In this document: piece after piece, positions 33,459 to 43,634 of the stretch
How positions within the stretch are numbered: the stretch's first letter is position 1
Layout: each line of letters opens with the position of its first letter
Source of the DNA: Pyropia yezoensis
Taxonomy: Eukaryota; Rhodophyta; Bangiophyceae; Bangiales; Bangiaceae
Length of the DNA: 64,000 nucleotides
NCBI GenBank assembly: GCA_009829735.1
Contig: CM020619.1
Location: 3,478,590-3,542,589, forward strand
Reading direction: 5' to 3'
Program-made: the position numbers and the translations under genes
Notes under the pieces: generated by a model
Seen by the model: the letters and a program-made list of their open reading frames with translations, nothing else
Told to the model about the DNA's origin: nothing
The model's database searches: none

Positions 33459-33481
33459 CACTTGGCCGAGCTCGGAGAGGG
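29584..33481. other. Extreme low-complexity spacer between LNK-like and CCT 2 genes
   Basis: This 3.9 kb is dominated by C- or G-runs (30841-30874, 31198-31320, 33061-33086, 33426-33457 among others). Long frames on both strands here have Pro-, Gly- or Arg-rich content with no domain and overlap each other; I reject them as genes. It must contain the promoters of two divergent genes. ATTGG boxes occur near 32070, 32752 and 32803. The part 31980-32800 has more ordinary composition. Confidence 0.5.
31198..31320. repeat. Poly(C) tract abutting a poly(G) tract
   Basis: About 95 nearly uninterrupted C residues (31199-31293) are followed by GCCC and about 24 G residues (31297-31320). The two runs are complementary and adjacent, so one strand can fold as a hairpin or form i-motif/G-quadruplex. 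Exact length is unreliable in any assembly. Confidence 0.8.
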
Positions 33482-35095
33482 ATGGAATACTTGACGACCC
33501 CGGACTCGGCGAGGAGATGGAAACTGCCGACCACCACCCCGGGCACGGGCACCGCCACTGCGCTCGTTCCGGGTGCCAACCGTCAGGCGCACATCCGGGA
33601 CTCCTTCCAGAGCCTCTTTAGTCCGTCGCTGGACCTGCCGCCGCTCGCGTCGACGGGGACGATTGTGCCGTCACCGTCGCTGCTGGGCCCCCGTTTTACC
33701 GCCCCCACGCCGCTCCTGTCTGCGGCATTGACGGTCGGCCCCGGCGGAGGGGGGTCGGCGGCGCTATGTCCCCCGTCGGCAACGCCCGGCGGGAATGGCT
33801 CGGCCATTGCCGCAGCGGCTGCTGCGGCTGCCGCTGCCGCTGCCGCTGGGACCGCGCCCGGTGCGCCGGGCGCGGATGTGCCGCCGTCGCCCGCCCGCCC
33901 TGACGCGGTCATGTCGTCTCCCTTTTTGCGGCAGGCTGCCAAAGAGGCGGTGGTGCGTGAGTTTCACAACACCTACCTCGGCGACGGCACCGTGGCGGGG
34001 GGCCACGTGCGGTTTGGTGGGATGCCCTCCCCGGCGTGGAACATCCTTTTGCCATCCACGCCGGGCCTTGGGCGTCCGCCACCCGTGCCGACGCCGGGCG
34101 GTCGGCCGCATGGGGCGAGTGTGGCGTTGCCACAAGGAGCGGCGGGGGCGCCCAAGCGGAAAGCCCCGGCACTGGAACCAGCAGCGGCACCCGCGGCATC
34201 GGCGGCGGCGGCGTCTCCTGTGAAAGATGAAGGCCCGGCCCGATCGGAGGCTGGGGCGACCAAGCCGCCGGCTCCACCCGCGCGGGCACTGCCAGAGCTA
34301 TCCAAGACAGTTTCTGGTGGCGAAGCAAGCAGCACGGCTCCAACAGTAGACGTATCGCAGGTGGCGACGGGTTCGTCCACGTCGCGGATACCCGCCGACG
34401 GTGGCGGCGCAACGTCCGAGGCGGACACGAAGCTGGCAGTCACGGCGCCTGTCTCGATGGCCATGCCCAACCTGCCGGCCCCTTACGCGGCCATGATGTA
34501 TGGCGGACCCAGCCTGGGCATGTACATGCCGTCGGCGTCGATGGCGGCGCAGATGCAGTTCCAACACTGGCAACAAATGTACCAGCAGTCGGCGTCGGTG
34601 GGGATGTTCCCCACAGTGCCCAACCCTCTGGTGCCCCCACGCCCCAGCCAATACCCCACCCCTTTGGCGGCAGCGGCGGTCCCGGCGGCCCCACCTGTCA
34701 AGGAGACTGCGGAGGAGCGCAAGAGCCGGGAGGAGACGGAGAAGGAGACGCTGACTCGGGAATTTAAGAAGAAGACGCGCGAGGCGGCGCTACTGCGGTT
34801 CCGGCAAAAGCGACGAGACCGCAAGTTTGGAAAGCTTGTCCGCTACACGGTCCGCAAGGCGCTGGCCGACGGTCGGCCGCGCGTCAAGGGCCGCTTTGTC
34901 AAGATGCCCGATGACATGCCTGGTGGTTCATCGGCGTCTGCACCGATGGACTCGTCTGACTCAGGCGGTGGTTCCCCATCCATGACATCTGCAGACGCGG
35001 GCTCCGTGGCAAGACGAGCCCAGCCACAGCCATTGCCGCCGCCACCACCTCCAGGACGCGGAAAACCACCATGTGCGCCTGTGTCATCGGGGTAG
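33482..35095 (+). CDS. CCT-domain protein 2
   Basis: This 537-residue protein starts at ATG 33482 (MEYLTTPDSARRW). The CCT domain is at about residues 434-476: AALLRFRQKRRDRKFGKLVR, then YTVRKALADGRPRVKGRFVK, closer to the plant consensus than protein 1. It is preceded by a charged helical stretch (EERKSREETEKETLTREFKK) that could dimerise. The N-terminal half has conserved-looking blocks (HIRDSFQSLFSPSLDLPPL and EFHNTYLGDGTVAGGHVRFG) between Ala/Pro-rich linkers. A Met/Gln-rich segment (MYMPSASMAAQMQFQHWQQM) resembles an activation region. The frame is open upstream to 32501, but that part crosses a poly-C run and lacks protein character, so I start at 33482. Stop is TAG. Probable nuclear transcription co-regulator. 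Confidence 0.8.
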   Translation: MEYLTTPDSARRWKLPTTTPGTGTATALVPGANRQAHIRDSFQSLFSPSLDLPPLASTGTIVPSPSLLGPRFTAPTPLLSAALTVGPGGGGSAALCPPSATPGGNGSAIAAAAAAAAAAAAAGTAPGAPGADVPPSPARPDAVMSSPFLRQAAKEAVVREFHNTYLGDGTVAGGHVRFGGMPSPAWNILLPSTPGLGRPPPVPTPGGRPHGASVALPQGAAGAPKRKAPALEPAAAPAASAAAASPVKDEGPARSEAGATKPPAPPARALPELSKTVSGGEASSTAPTVDVSQVATGSSTSRIPADGGGATSEADTKLAVTAPVSMAMPNLPAPYAAMMYGGPSLGMYMPSASMAAQMQFQHWQQMYQQSASVGMFPTVPNPLVPPRPSQYPTPLAAAAVPAAPPVKETAEERKSREETEKETLTREFKKKTREAALLRFRQKRRDRKFGKLVRYTVRKALADGRPRVKGRFVKMPDDMPGGSSASAPMDSSDSGGGSPSMTSADAGSVARRAQPQPLPPPPPPGRGKPPCAPVSSG

Positions 35096-35979
35096 TGGCG
35101 TGTTTGGCCAACTATCTATCTGTTTCCATTCTCTTCTTTTTGTCTGTCTCTCCTGTTGGGGTATCGTCGTGATGTAAGTAACTGGTGCCCTTGTTGTTTC
35201 CGTGGTACGGTTCGTGCACTTGTTGCGGGCGCCGGAGGGCACAGCTGAACTCAGATGCATCCGTTCGTTGACGACGGCGGGACGCCAGCGGGGTTTTGAT
35301 GCCAGGCTGGAGGGGAGAGGGCGCTTTGACAGGGGGTTTTTGACAGGGGGTCTTGACGGGGGGGCGCTGCCAGTAAAGCCCATGACAAAGCCACCCTTCC
35401 GCAGATGTGTCCGCAGACCGCGATCATCTCGTTATGGCTAAGGCTTGGGTTGCCAGAGCCGCACCCGATGGTCACCTGAGTGAAGAGAAGCTGCGCGGGA
35501 CTCCCAAGGCCAGCGAGCGGACACCCTCGTTCTCACTTGGCGCAACCGGTGGCACCCGCTGTGGCCTACCGTCCCCTCAACGTCCAAAGCCCCGACTGGC
35601 CGCCTCACGCTCTCATGCCTCTACTGCGCTCTTGCTCTGGTATGTAGCTCCAGTGACGTACTGCGAACGAATGTGCAGCCGTTGATCCATGACAGCCAAC
35701 GTTCTCTTGCACAGTCTAGGCGCAAGAGAACCAGCACAAATTAAATGCATGCACCACGCACAGACCCAAGGGGAAAGAGGCTGTTCGCCACAAACATGTC
35801 TGGCCATACCTCGACGCCAACGACATTGCCCATAAGCACCACGCTGCGAGAAACGCACCAAGAGGAAAGCAGTTCAAGCTGCTGTGTGGGCAAGCACTCA
35901 CATTCGTACAGGCAAACCACGGGACGACATCGGAAAAAAAAAGATAGATGCGTACCCTTGGGCTTGCCTACACACTGGT
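35096..35979. other. Convergent intergenic region, nothing recognised
   Basis: These 880 bp separate the 3' ends of CCT protein 2 (+) and the S23 gene (-). It should hold both 3' UTRs. Moderate GC, no open frame of note. Confidence 0.4.
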
Positions 35980-36816
35980 CTAAGAGCGGGGCTTCTCCTT
36001 CTTCTCCAAAAAGAGTGCCAACAGCGACACACCCGCCACCTTCACGACCTTGAACCGCACACCGGGCAGATCACCCACAGAGTGACCGGCGCGACCAAAC
36101 CCAGACACCAGCACCTCGTCATTGTCCTCGACGTAGCTCAGCGACCCATCACGGGGCACAAACGCAGCAATCTTCTTGCCATTCTTGATCAGCTGCACCC
36201 GGACCGACTTCCGGATAGCAGAGTTGGGCTGCTTGGCCTCAATACCAATCCGCTCCAGTACAATGCCCTTGGCGTGAGAGGCACCGGCAAAAGGGTTGGC
36301 CTTCAGGGCAGTGGCGGAGTGCTTCCGCGCATACTTCTTGTTGTGCCATACCTGCTCACGGCGATGGTTCTTAAGCTTGCGGGCGGCGCGGATACCCGCG
36401 GGCTTCCTACAGACGGGTGACAAGCACGGACACAAACCCCCAACATATGGACGATAGAAAGAAAAACAGTCAGACCACCTCCCCATCCCACCTCGTGCAG
36501 ACCGTGCCGCGTACACCTCATGGAGCAGCCACAAGAACATCTGCCGAATAGGCTATACCGCCCAGACCACGCACGACCACACCGCACAACTACACCAACA
36601 CCAGCTGCCTCGGAAGTCGCGCCGGCGTAACCTCTGCAGCAGCTGTATCCGATCACGGGACGCAGGCGACGCAGTACCGCTGGCCCAGGGGCGGGACGAG
36701 GCCAAGGCAACGCGACCAGCACGGCAAAGAGCTGGACCTCCCCCGACTATCACCAGAATACAAAACAGGCAGCCGCATCAAGACAACAGCAGCAGCATTA
36801 CGTACCCGGAACCCAT
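35980..36816 (-). CDS. RPS23: 40S ribosomal protein S23 (uS12), two exons
   Basis: Exon 2 (35980-36406) encodes almost the whole protein, with uS12 hallmarks [58 protein letters not shown] and the C-terminal KPRS. The first exon is only 11 nt (36806-36816, ATGGGTTCCGG). It ends at a GTACGT donor and joins across a 399-nt intron to a CTGTAG acceptor (AG 36408-36407). Together they give [14 protein letters not shown] and a protein of 145 residues, against 143 in human. uS12 lies in the decoding centre of the small subunit and checks codon-anticodon pairing; the loop with KQPNSAIRK contains the proline hydroxylated in other eukaryotes. The Ser in IRKSV replaces the usual Cys. This is the only confidently spliced gene in the window. 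Confidence 0.93.
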
Positions 36817-37889
36817 GGTGACCAACCGACTTAAGGCACGGAAGCACGCAGCAGAAGTGGGTCGGTGGGACGGCGTCGATTACGTCGCCGGGGAAACGCC
36901 CGCGTGGTAGCCGCTAGAAGGAACGCCGTCCACGACGACAGGACTGGTTGTTCGGCCGTGCCGACGACCCATGGAAAATTGATCGGCACCAAATACGAGT
37001 AATCCATGAAGATCTATCCGATCGATCACCAAGCCTTTCGTGGAAACGCCAATCAGTGCTGTTCTGTTTCCAGAAAGACAGCTGGTGTGTAAAGTAGCAC
37101 ACCTAAGTAACCAGTGGATCAATCTATTAGAGAGTTTTTGCAACCAGGTCGTGGGAAGCATTCGTGGCTATTTCGTGGGAAGAGCTAACGATAAGTCAAT
37201 TGCAACGGTGAGCTGGATCGTGAGTATTTGCACACCGTCGACTTCGTGGGATCGGGCTTCAAGACCACCCGACTCCCCCCGAAGCGCACCCTGAACCACT
37301 CTCCCGCATCAAGTGCAGACCAGGGACCGCCCAGGGTACCGCCAGTTGACTTCCGCTGGGATGGAGCACCCAGGAGGGGTAGAGACAGAAAAAGTGAGGC
37401 GCCACCTGGGCGGACGGGACGGCAGTCTGGAGGGGGCAACCTCAGTATATGGGCAGGCGAGGAAAGACGAGGGAAATCGAGGAAACTAGGACAACAATAA
37501 CGTGAAGTCTTCTCTCACACATCCGACCCCCCTTCCCCGCGTCTGCACCAAAGGGTGGCTGGCACCTACTGGCCAGGGAGACGGGCTCTATCGTCCGTCT
37601 GGCTGCATCCCGGACTCCCGCCGGTCAACTTGCCTATTCGGTCGTTCACACCCTCTCCATCAACAAGCGGTGGCAGTCCACCCAGCCACTGGTCTTCCAC
37701 CTCCGCCTTCTTCCCCTTCCGTAGTTGTCAGGTGGTGACGAAAAGTTGTCTGTCATCATGGGTTATAGAGTCCGTGGCCGGGAAAGGGGGCCCCACCCCC
37801 CCTGCAACGCCATCCGAGGGGGGGCTTGTGACACGTTTTATGACACGTTGAGCGTATCGATCCCCCGATGTCGACGTAGGGAGGGCCCA
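36817..37889. other. Intergenic, nothing recognised
   Basis: The stretch runs from the S23 start to the pogo element and should contain the S23 promoter at its left end. Only short frames are present. Confidence 0.4.
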
Positions 37890-37891
37890 TA

Positions 37892-40241
37892 CAGTCATTA
37901 TTCGACTATATGAAGGGGGGCTAGGGGTTAAATCGGAATATTATTTACAGCGGATTCGCAACGAGTTCCTGGACTGACAAACACCGCCGAGCGTCGCAGC
38001 GGTGTCGACCGAACAAATTACACGCTCGCAAGAAATCCGCGTCATCGGGTGAGGCGAGCAGGGCGCACCAGTCAGGCGCACAAGGTGCTTCCTACGCACG
38101 ACCAGTCACAACCAAATAGCACGACGGCATCTACTCCTCGCTCTCGTCCTCCCCCTCCCCTAGCGCCATGTCGACCGTCTCATCCAACGCCTCCACATCA
38201 TCCTCCGCACCAAACCACTGCTCAACAGCAACGGAGCGCTCACTGTCAGACACACCCTCAAAATCGTCCCACAAGCGGCTGTTAGCCATCAAAGCTACCA
38301 CCTCAGAAACGTCAGTGTGGACGTTATCCACCACAGGTACGACCCCGTGCAGCTGCCGGCGCACTTCAGCGGCTGCCTCGTCCGGCAAGACCTCTGCAGT
38401 GAGCCAGCAGTTAGCCAGCTGCACCGCAGTGACCTTCTCCCACTCCTCAGCGATAATATTGGCGGCGTCCCTCAAGTGCGCATGCCCTCCTTGGTCGAGG
38501 CCCCCGCCGCGCGGCACTCGTGGGGCTGGAGCACCAGAAATAATGACCGTGTCTAAATTATGGACAACACGTTGAAGCATCCGCGTCTTGTAACGACGCT
38601 TCACCTGGGCGATTGCCCCCTTGTCCAGCGGTTGGTACACAGCCGTCGTGTTTGGTGGTAGCTCAATCACAGTTACTTGGGGGTGTTGAATCTCGGCGTG
38701 ACAGCTGAGGTTGTCTAGGATAAGGAACACGTGGCTGGCCGTACGAGACCGCAAGGAAGGCACGAATACCTCAAAGAACCACCGTTTGAAGATCTTCCCG
38801 TCCGTCCATGCTGACTTTCGGGAGAAGTACGGCAGTGGGCACCGGTTGCCCGCCCCATTGAAGCACAGCGGCTGCTCAGCTTTGCCAATCATAGTTATTG
38901 GCAGCTTGTGAGAGCCGTTCGCGTTGCAGCACAGAGTGAGCGTCACGCGGTCCTTTGAGTGCATGACTTTGCTCCCCCTCGTCTGGCGCCGGTCAGCAGA
39001 CGGCACGTAGGACCGGGTCGGTAGACAGCGGTAAAGAAGTCCCGTTTCATCGACGTTGTAAATCATATCCGGGTCCACGCCCGCCAGTTGACGTCGGATG
39101 TCGGCCATCCGGGCGGCTGCCTCCTGGACGTTCGCGGACGCACCAGACCCGTGAAGCGCCACGTTGACTAGGTTGTGACGACGGGCCCAGTTCTGGAGAA
39201 ACCCGTTGGACGCACAAAAAGCGGAGATGCCCAGAGATGTCGCAATCTGCTCAGCCTTCGCCCGGAGCACCCCCAGCGACAGCGGCACGCGCTTGCGTCC
39301 GTGGGTTCGAACGGAGAGGAACCACTCGTACAGTCTCGAGTCCACATCGGGAAAAGAGCTACGCTTTGTGGACCGCACGGTATCGGGAGTGCCGGCCGCC
39401 AGCCGCGCTCGCACTGCGGCCCGGTTGCGGTAGGCGCTGCGTAGGGTCGACCTGCCGTACGCGTCGTTCAGCTGCTGCCCCATCCACTCCCACGAACTCC
39501 CCTGCTCTTTCCACGTGATGACTTGAAGTTTGGTAGCTAGACTCATGCTGGTCCTCTGCCGGCGCTCCCTCGTCCCCTGGCGGGTCCGCCCCGGCGACGC
39601 CAAAACGACGTTGGCTGCGACGCCAGCGGCTCGGGCTGCCGCTCGGATATCTCCAGATAGATCCGCCGCCGCCGCAGGATTTCGTTGGGCCAGAGTGGCC
39701 TCGGCCGCGGCCGTCGCGGCATCAACCGCAGTCGAGAGACCCATGCTTCCGCCAGAGTCTGGTGACAGTGCACAGTTGCTGCCACGGAGCCACCAACAGG
39801 GGGGAGGGGATGGCAGCGATAGCCACGGAGGAAAGGAGTGGAGGCGGCGTGTGTAGCTGGCCGTAGAGCAAGTATCTTTGGCGGCGGATGCGGCCACTGG
39901 CCGGGCGATCGCGACCGGGCGTCGGCAGTGGCGCGAGCAGCCAATGGCAAAGGTCGATAGTCTAGACCGAGAAAGCTGGCAGCGCGGTCGGCCAACGTGA
40001 AGCGCCGTCGTTCTACTGTATTCGCCAGGAAGCGCGCGGTCGCGAGACCGGATGGTGTTGGTCGGCGGCGGCGTCAGCGAGAGGGATGAGCCGAATCGGA
40101 GAGGCGCACCCACGGTCAGTCCTGCGCAACGCATAAAATTATGGAGCAACTCTCTGGAAAACAGGAATCGCGCTCGGGCGAGGAAGCTTGATTATGTGAC
40201 CCTGTCATATAATCGAGCCGCATATAACCGAATAATGACTG
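37892..40241 (-). mobile_element. Pogo/Tigger-type DNA transposon, apparently complete
   Basis: The 2,350-bp element has terminal inverted repeats of about 21 bp (37892-37912 and 40221-40241). Both begin CAGTCATTATTCG and continue TATATG, with two mismatches between the ends. A TA target duplication flanks it (37890-37891, 40242-40243), as expected for Tc1/mariner-pogo elements. It carries one transposase gene on the minus strand. Confidence 0.9.
38131..39744 (-). CDS. Pogo/Tigger-like transposase (CENP-B-type HTH + DDE_1)
   Basis: This 537-residue protein has an N-terminal psq/CENP-B-like helix-turn-helix region (MSLATKLQVITWKEQGSSWE), a CENPB-type second HTH around FPDVDSRLYEWFLSVRTHGR, and then the DDE_1 catalytic core. 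Core residues are Asp232 in YNVDETGLLYR, Asp344 in LILDNLSCH and, after 29 intervening residues, Asp374 in YQPLDKGAIAQVKRRYKTR, an intact DDxD triad. The C-terminus is acidic. The frame is open upstream to 40149 but that part looks untranslated, so I use the ATG at 39744. No disruption is seen, so the protein could be active. A degenerate relative lies at 58.9-60.9 kb. Confidence 0.88.
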   Translation of the reverse strand: MGLSTAVDAATAAAEATLAQRNPAAAADLSGDIRAAARAAGVAANVVLASPGRTRQGTRERRQRTSMSLATKLQVITWKEQGSSWEWMGQQLNDAYGRSTLRSAYRNRAAVRARLAAGTPDTVRSTKRSSFPDVDSRLYEWFLSVRTHGRKRVPLSLGVLRAKAEQIATSLGISAFCASNGFLQNWARRHNLVNVALHGSGASANVQEAAARMADIRRQLAGVDPDMIYNVDETGLLYRCLPTRSYVPSADRRQTRGSKVMHSKDRVTLTLCCNANGSHKLPITMIGKAEQPLCFNGAGNRCPLPYFSRKSAWTDGKIFKRWFFEVFVPSLRSRTASHVFLILDNLSCHAEIQHPQVTVIELPPNTTAVYQPLDKGAIAQVKRRYKTRMLQRVVHNLDTVIISGAPAPRVPRGGGLDQGGHAHLRDAANIIAEEWEKVTAVQLANCWLTAEVLPDEAAAEVRRQLHGVVPVVDNVHTDVSEVVALMANSRLWDDFEGVSDSERSVAVEQWFGAEDDVEALDETVDMALGEGEDESEE

Positions 40242-40700
40242 TATACCGATAAATGGTGACGCAATCGTGGGTTCTTGACGCCACTTGGCACTACGTGGCA
40301 CACGTGTCGCGCCACGTTGCCCCATTTGATCCCACGAACGGGTTGCAAAAACTCTCTGTTCGCAGCAATATTGTTGAGCGTCAAAACTTTGATTGTTGTT
40401 TTTTGAAAGTATCGTCCTCTGCGCACAGGTCGTCGGTCTCGAGGAGACCCTGTCGTGCATCTGTACCGACGCCAGACGTTCCGTGATGGCGGCGGGAGAG
40501 ACGTGGAGCGAACCGACCAAGCTTCACGAGCTGTCATGTCACAATGTCTTCCTCAGGGGCGGGGCTGACGCTGCCTTGTCTGCTTCCAGCGGCACTATCA
40601 ATGCTTCTCCGTCGGGTGCGGCGTCACCCTTCGCACCAGCGGCGGAAATACAGCCGCTCCTTCCCTCCGTTCAGAAGGCCGGGTCCCGACAGCAGATTAC
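40242..40700. other. Spacer between two mobile elements
   Basis: I see no gene in these 460 bp of moderate GC. The left edge is the pogo TA duplication and the right edge the putative LTR start. Confidence 0.4.
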
Positions 40701-41389
40701 TGTAGGGACCCTATGGGCCCTCCACGTGGGGGGACCTCGTAGAGATCGCGTCGTACCTCTGTGCCCACCTTCCTAATGAGGAGGACGGGGCCGATTTGGC
40801 CCCTCGGGATTTTACTGGCTTCCGATTGGTCCCCTCCTATGGAGATGGGACCAGGTCGCCATTGGTTCTTGGGCCCATATAGGGATTCCCAGTGTATGGG
40901 AATTTCCCCTGACCGGAATTGGACTTTGGTCAATGATCCGGGATGGGATGCATTTGGGGTTTGGATTGTGATTGTGTATTTTGCGTGATTGTGAGATTAG
41001 GGAGATCTTGAGTGTTGGCACTGATGTCCGACGGGGCTCTTCTTTCCCGTATATTGGAGATTCCTGCCCCGCTGGCAGGGATGATCCGTGGGGGAGGGGG
41101 CCCTCCGGACATGTTGGAGGGTTTCGATTGGCCCGCACGTGGCCCGGTGTCGAGGGTTGCTGGGTGCGAGGGAGAGAGGGTAAGAGTGTGCGTGGGGGTG
41201 CGCGTTGCTTCCCCCTTCGAAAAAACAGACTTGCGTGTGCTTGAACACTGTCGTCCTGGTCTCGGATCCCCGCGTGAACCAGCCAGGCGGTCGGCGGTTC
41301 GGTATCTCTCCTGTCTCCCCGTGTTCTTGGTGGGTTGTTTCTCTGTGTGTTCTGGGTGCTACGCGCCTAAGGTACGTAAAACCACTACA
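40701..41389 (+). repeat. Putative 5' LTR
   Basis: The ends TGTAG...CTACA form a 5-bp inverted repeat with the TG...CA rule. The interior has GGGACC-type repeats (for example 40705-40710, 40848-40853) and an ATTGG box at 40861-40865. Confidence 0.4.
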
Positions 41390-41391
41390 TT

Positions 41392-41408
41392 TGGTGGATC
41401 AGCGGGGG
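41392..41408 (+). other. Putative tRNA primer-binding site
   Basis: TGGTGGATCAGCGGGGG begins two bases after the LTR end. TGG is complementary to the universal CCA end of tRNA, and the next bases would pair with an acceptor stem ending CTGATCCA. Which tRNA is not known. Confidence 0.35.
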
Positions 41409-41503
41409 AGGGGGAATAGGTTCCTTCTGGCCAAAGGGGTCTGCCCCTTCTTCGTACTCTTTCTGTGGTTGTGCTCTGTCTTCCCTAGGGGAACGCGGTT
41501 GTA

Positions 41504-41746
41504 GTGATGTCTGATAACGAACAGAATCCCCCTCAGGGGGAGACGGGAGTCCTGGAGGGCGGTTCATCCGTGATGAAGGAGAGCGCGATTGGAGGCGCTG
41601 CTCCTCCGCGCGCCCAAGGGGCTGGAGTTGATGACCTGGCCACCCGTAGGGTGACCACCCGGCTACCTCCGCTGGACATCGGTTGGAAGGCCCATCGGGC
41701 GAACCGTATTCCCAGCCGCGCGGGAAGCGCGAGGGAGGGCATTTAA
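41504..41746 (+). pseudogene. Gag-like N-terminal remnant
   Basis: MSDNEQNPPQGETGVLEGGS opens an 80-codon frame ending in TGA. A second frame shortly after (about 41800-41971) reads AEWKKSMVEAVSGLLTPLNQ, which would suit a capsid N-terminus. The position 115 bases after the putative primer site fits gag, but no capsid or knuckle motif is seen, so the call rests mainly on context. Confidence 0.3.
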
Positions 41747-42000
41747 CCGGCTTCGGCAAAATTTCCTGGGATTCTCCCCTTTGCGGGGGTGGATTCTGAG
41801 GGAACGCCCACCCCTCCTGTTCCCCTCACGGGGGCATCGTCTCCTAAGGAGACATCTCGAGCGTTTATAGCCCCTGGATCGGATACTCCTACGGCGGAAT
41901 GGAAGAAATCGATGGTGGAGGCTGTTAGCGGCCTGCTGACTCCGCTCAACCAACGATTGAGTTTTTTATAGCGAAGTGTGCGGAAGCGGGAGCGCAAGCG

Positions 42001-42698
42001 TGGCCGGCAGCCCAGTTCGTCATCACTGGAGCGCACAGCTCGTCTAGTGAGGTGGTTAATTATTGGGGCAGACAGGCTACAGTACACAACGCCACACGAT
42101 CCATGCCGGATCACGGTGGAATCAGGGCCCGAGGTCATTGCACGATTCACAAGTAGAACCCATCAAATAGAGTTTTGAACGATTTTCCACACTCAGGATA
42201 TCTGTAACGCTACCACGCATATGCGCTTTTGCGCTTCACCTCCTGCATTATAAAAGCCTTGCGAGACCCTTGCAAAGACACCAAAAGGTGCTCATGGGTG
42301 TCTATACCCGTTTTTCAATAACGCCACTTCGATCCCGCACTCAATGAGCTCATGGCCCCCTCATACGTGTGCAAAAGTGTCCGATTTTGCGAACTTGATC
42401 GCGCGGATATTTTTGCTGTACGAGCATCTCGGCAACATGGGATACCGGAGACACTCAGAACGAGACCCCCTGAGCTGCCCTACCCATGCAAGAAGGCAGA
42501 TTGCAGAACGCTTCCGTAACAACGAAGCTACGGCCGGTCAACAAAGGGTCGTTCTCATTTGCCTAGTTATATGGAGTCCACCTTCCGTGTTCTTCCGTAT
42601 CGCACCGACCCCCCCCCCGTACTTGGCGCGTGCTACTATCAGAGTGGGAGGTTCGGCGGCCAGGCCGGCGGCGAGGAAGTCTACAGTGGCAGCGACAG
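42001..42698. other. No recognised gene
   Basis: The stretch has moderate GC with a TATAAAAG at 42250-42257, but no credible reading frame follows it. It may be part of the decayed element to the left. Confidence 0.35.
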
Positions 42699-43349
42699 CA
42701 GCGCAGCACTGCTTATCGCATGTCAAAATTTTCTTGCTTCATTGGGAAATTGTCGAGCAAAAACCTGCATAAAACCTGCATCGACCCCCCCTCAAGGCAT
42801 CGTGGACACCGCTTTTACCCCCGTTTCTTGCTTTCTGCCTATAACTGCTCGGGCGATTGGTGGTCGCCACCTCCCTTGGCAAGACCGGAAGCACACGGGC
42901 AGGAGAGCACTCTCGTGAAGCGCAAAGAAGCGACCGACAATCGCTACGCTTGGCAGCAATGTTTATGCAAACGCGTTTAAAAACCGCGCAATACTCGCAC
43001 TGGTTAGGCAAAACCCTGCGCGACGACAGCTTTCGAGGGTCTGCACGGAAACATCTCTCCGCCTTGCTCGACCTGTACGACGTGAATTCTGACCAATGGA
43101 ACGCTCCGTACAGCAAACAGCAGCGCCTCCGCTGTTCTCTTTGGTTGACAGAACGTCGACAGCGGCCGTCATGTAGGTCATCCTCGGGGAGATTCTTTGG
43201 CCTCAGCCCAGCCCCTCGATCAGAAAAGCAAAATTCTGCTCGAGCCGTTCATTTTCGCGCTCGAGAAGGGCAAGAATTTGCACAATGAAGCAAGAGATCT
43301 GGCCAAAATCGGGCTTGCATCATGACAGGAGATAAGCAGTGCTGCGCTG
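42699..43349. mobile_element. MITE-like element with 19-bp perfect TIRs
   Basis: CAGCGCAGCACTGCTTATC at 42699-42717 is repeated exactly in reverse complement at 43331-43349. Just inside, both ends also share TGTCA and CTTGCTTCATTG in the same orientation relative to the end. The 651-bp interior has no credible gene. No clear target duplication is seen. The terminal motif recurs with two mismatches at 20412-20430. Confidence 0.65.
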
Positions 43350-43634
43350 TGGAAAGCGTTTGTAGCTCGCTATCTAGATAAGAAGAGCCTCCGTTGCACA
43401 CGTGTAAGAAATTTTATTTGTATTAACTAACTGTAGTGACTTCTGAGTGTGTAGTGCTGTTCAAGTACGTGCGAGACCGCTGCTGTGGACTTGCCAGCAT
43501 CTCTCGTGGCAACGTCTGGTGTTCACCGCGTCACCCAGGATCGCGCCTCCCACCGTCAGCGACCTCCTCGACGACGGCCATCGTGCGCGGCACGATGCGC
43601 CGCGTCACTGGCGCGTTGCCTGCTGCGACCCGGC

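Larger units (their letters stand above)
40701..42000 (+). mobile_element. 5' fragment of an LTR retrotransposon (LTR, primer site, gag start)
   Basis: A 689-bp stretch bounded by TGTAG and CTACA (40701-41389) is followed after two bases by TGGTGGATCAGCGG, which has the form of a tRNA primer-binding site. A leader and a short gag-like frame come next. The second LTR, pol and a target duplication were not found, so it is truncated or the rest lies elsewhere. The right end given is approximate. Confidence 0.4.

Noticed and set aside
32501..33481. Upstream extension of CCT protein 2 to an ATG at 32501
   Set aside because: The extension crosses a long C-run and an ordinary intergenic-looking stretch with no protein character; 33482 is a better start.
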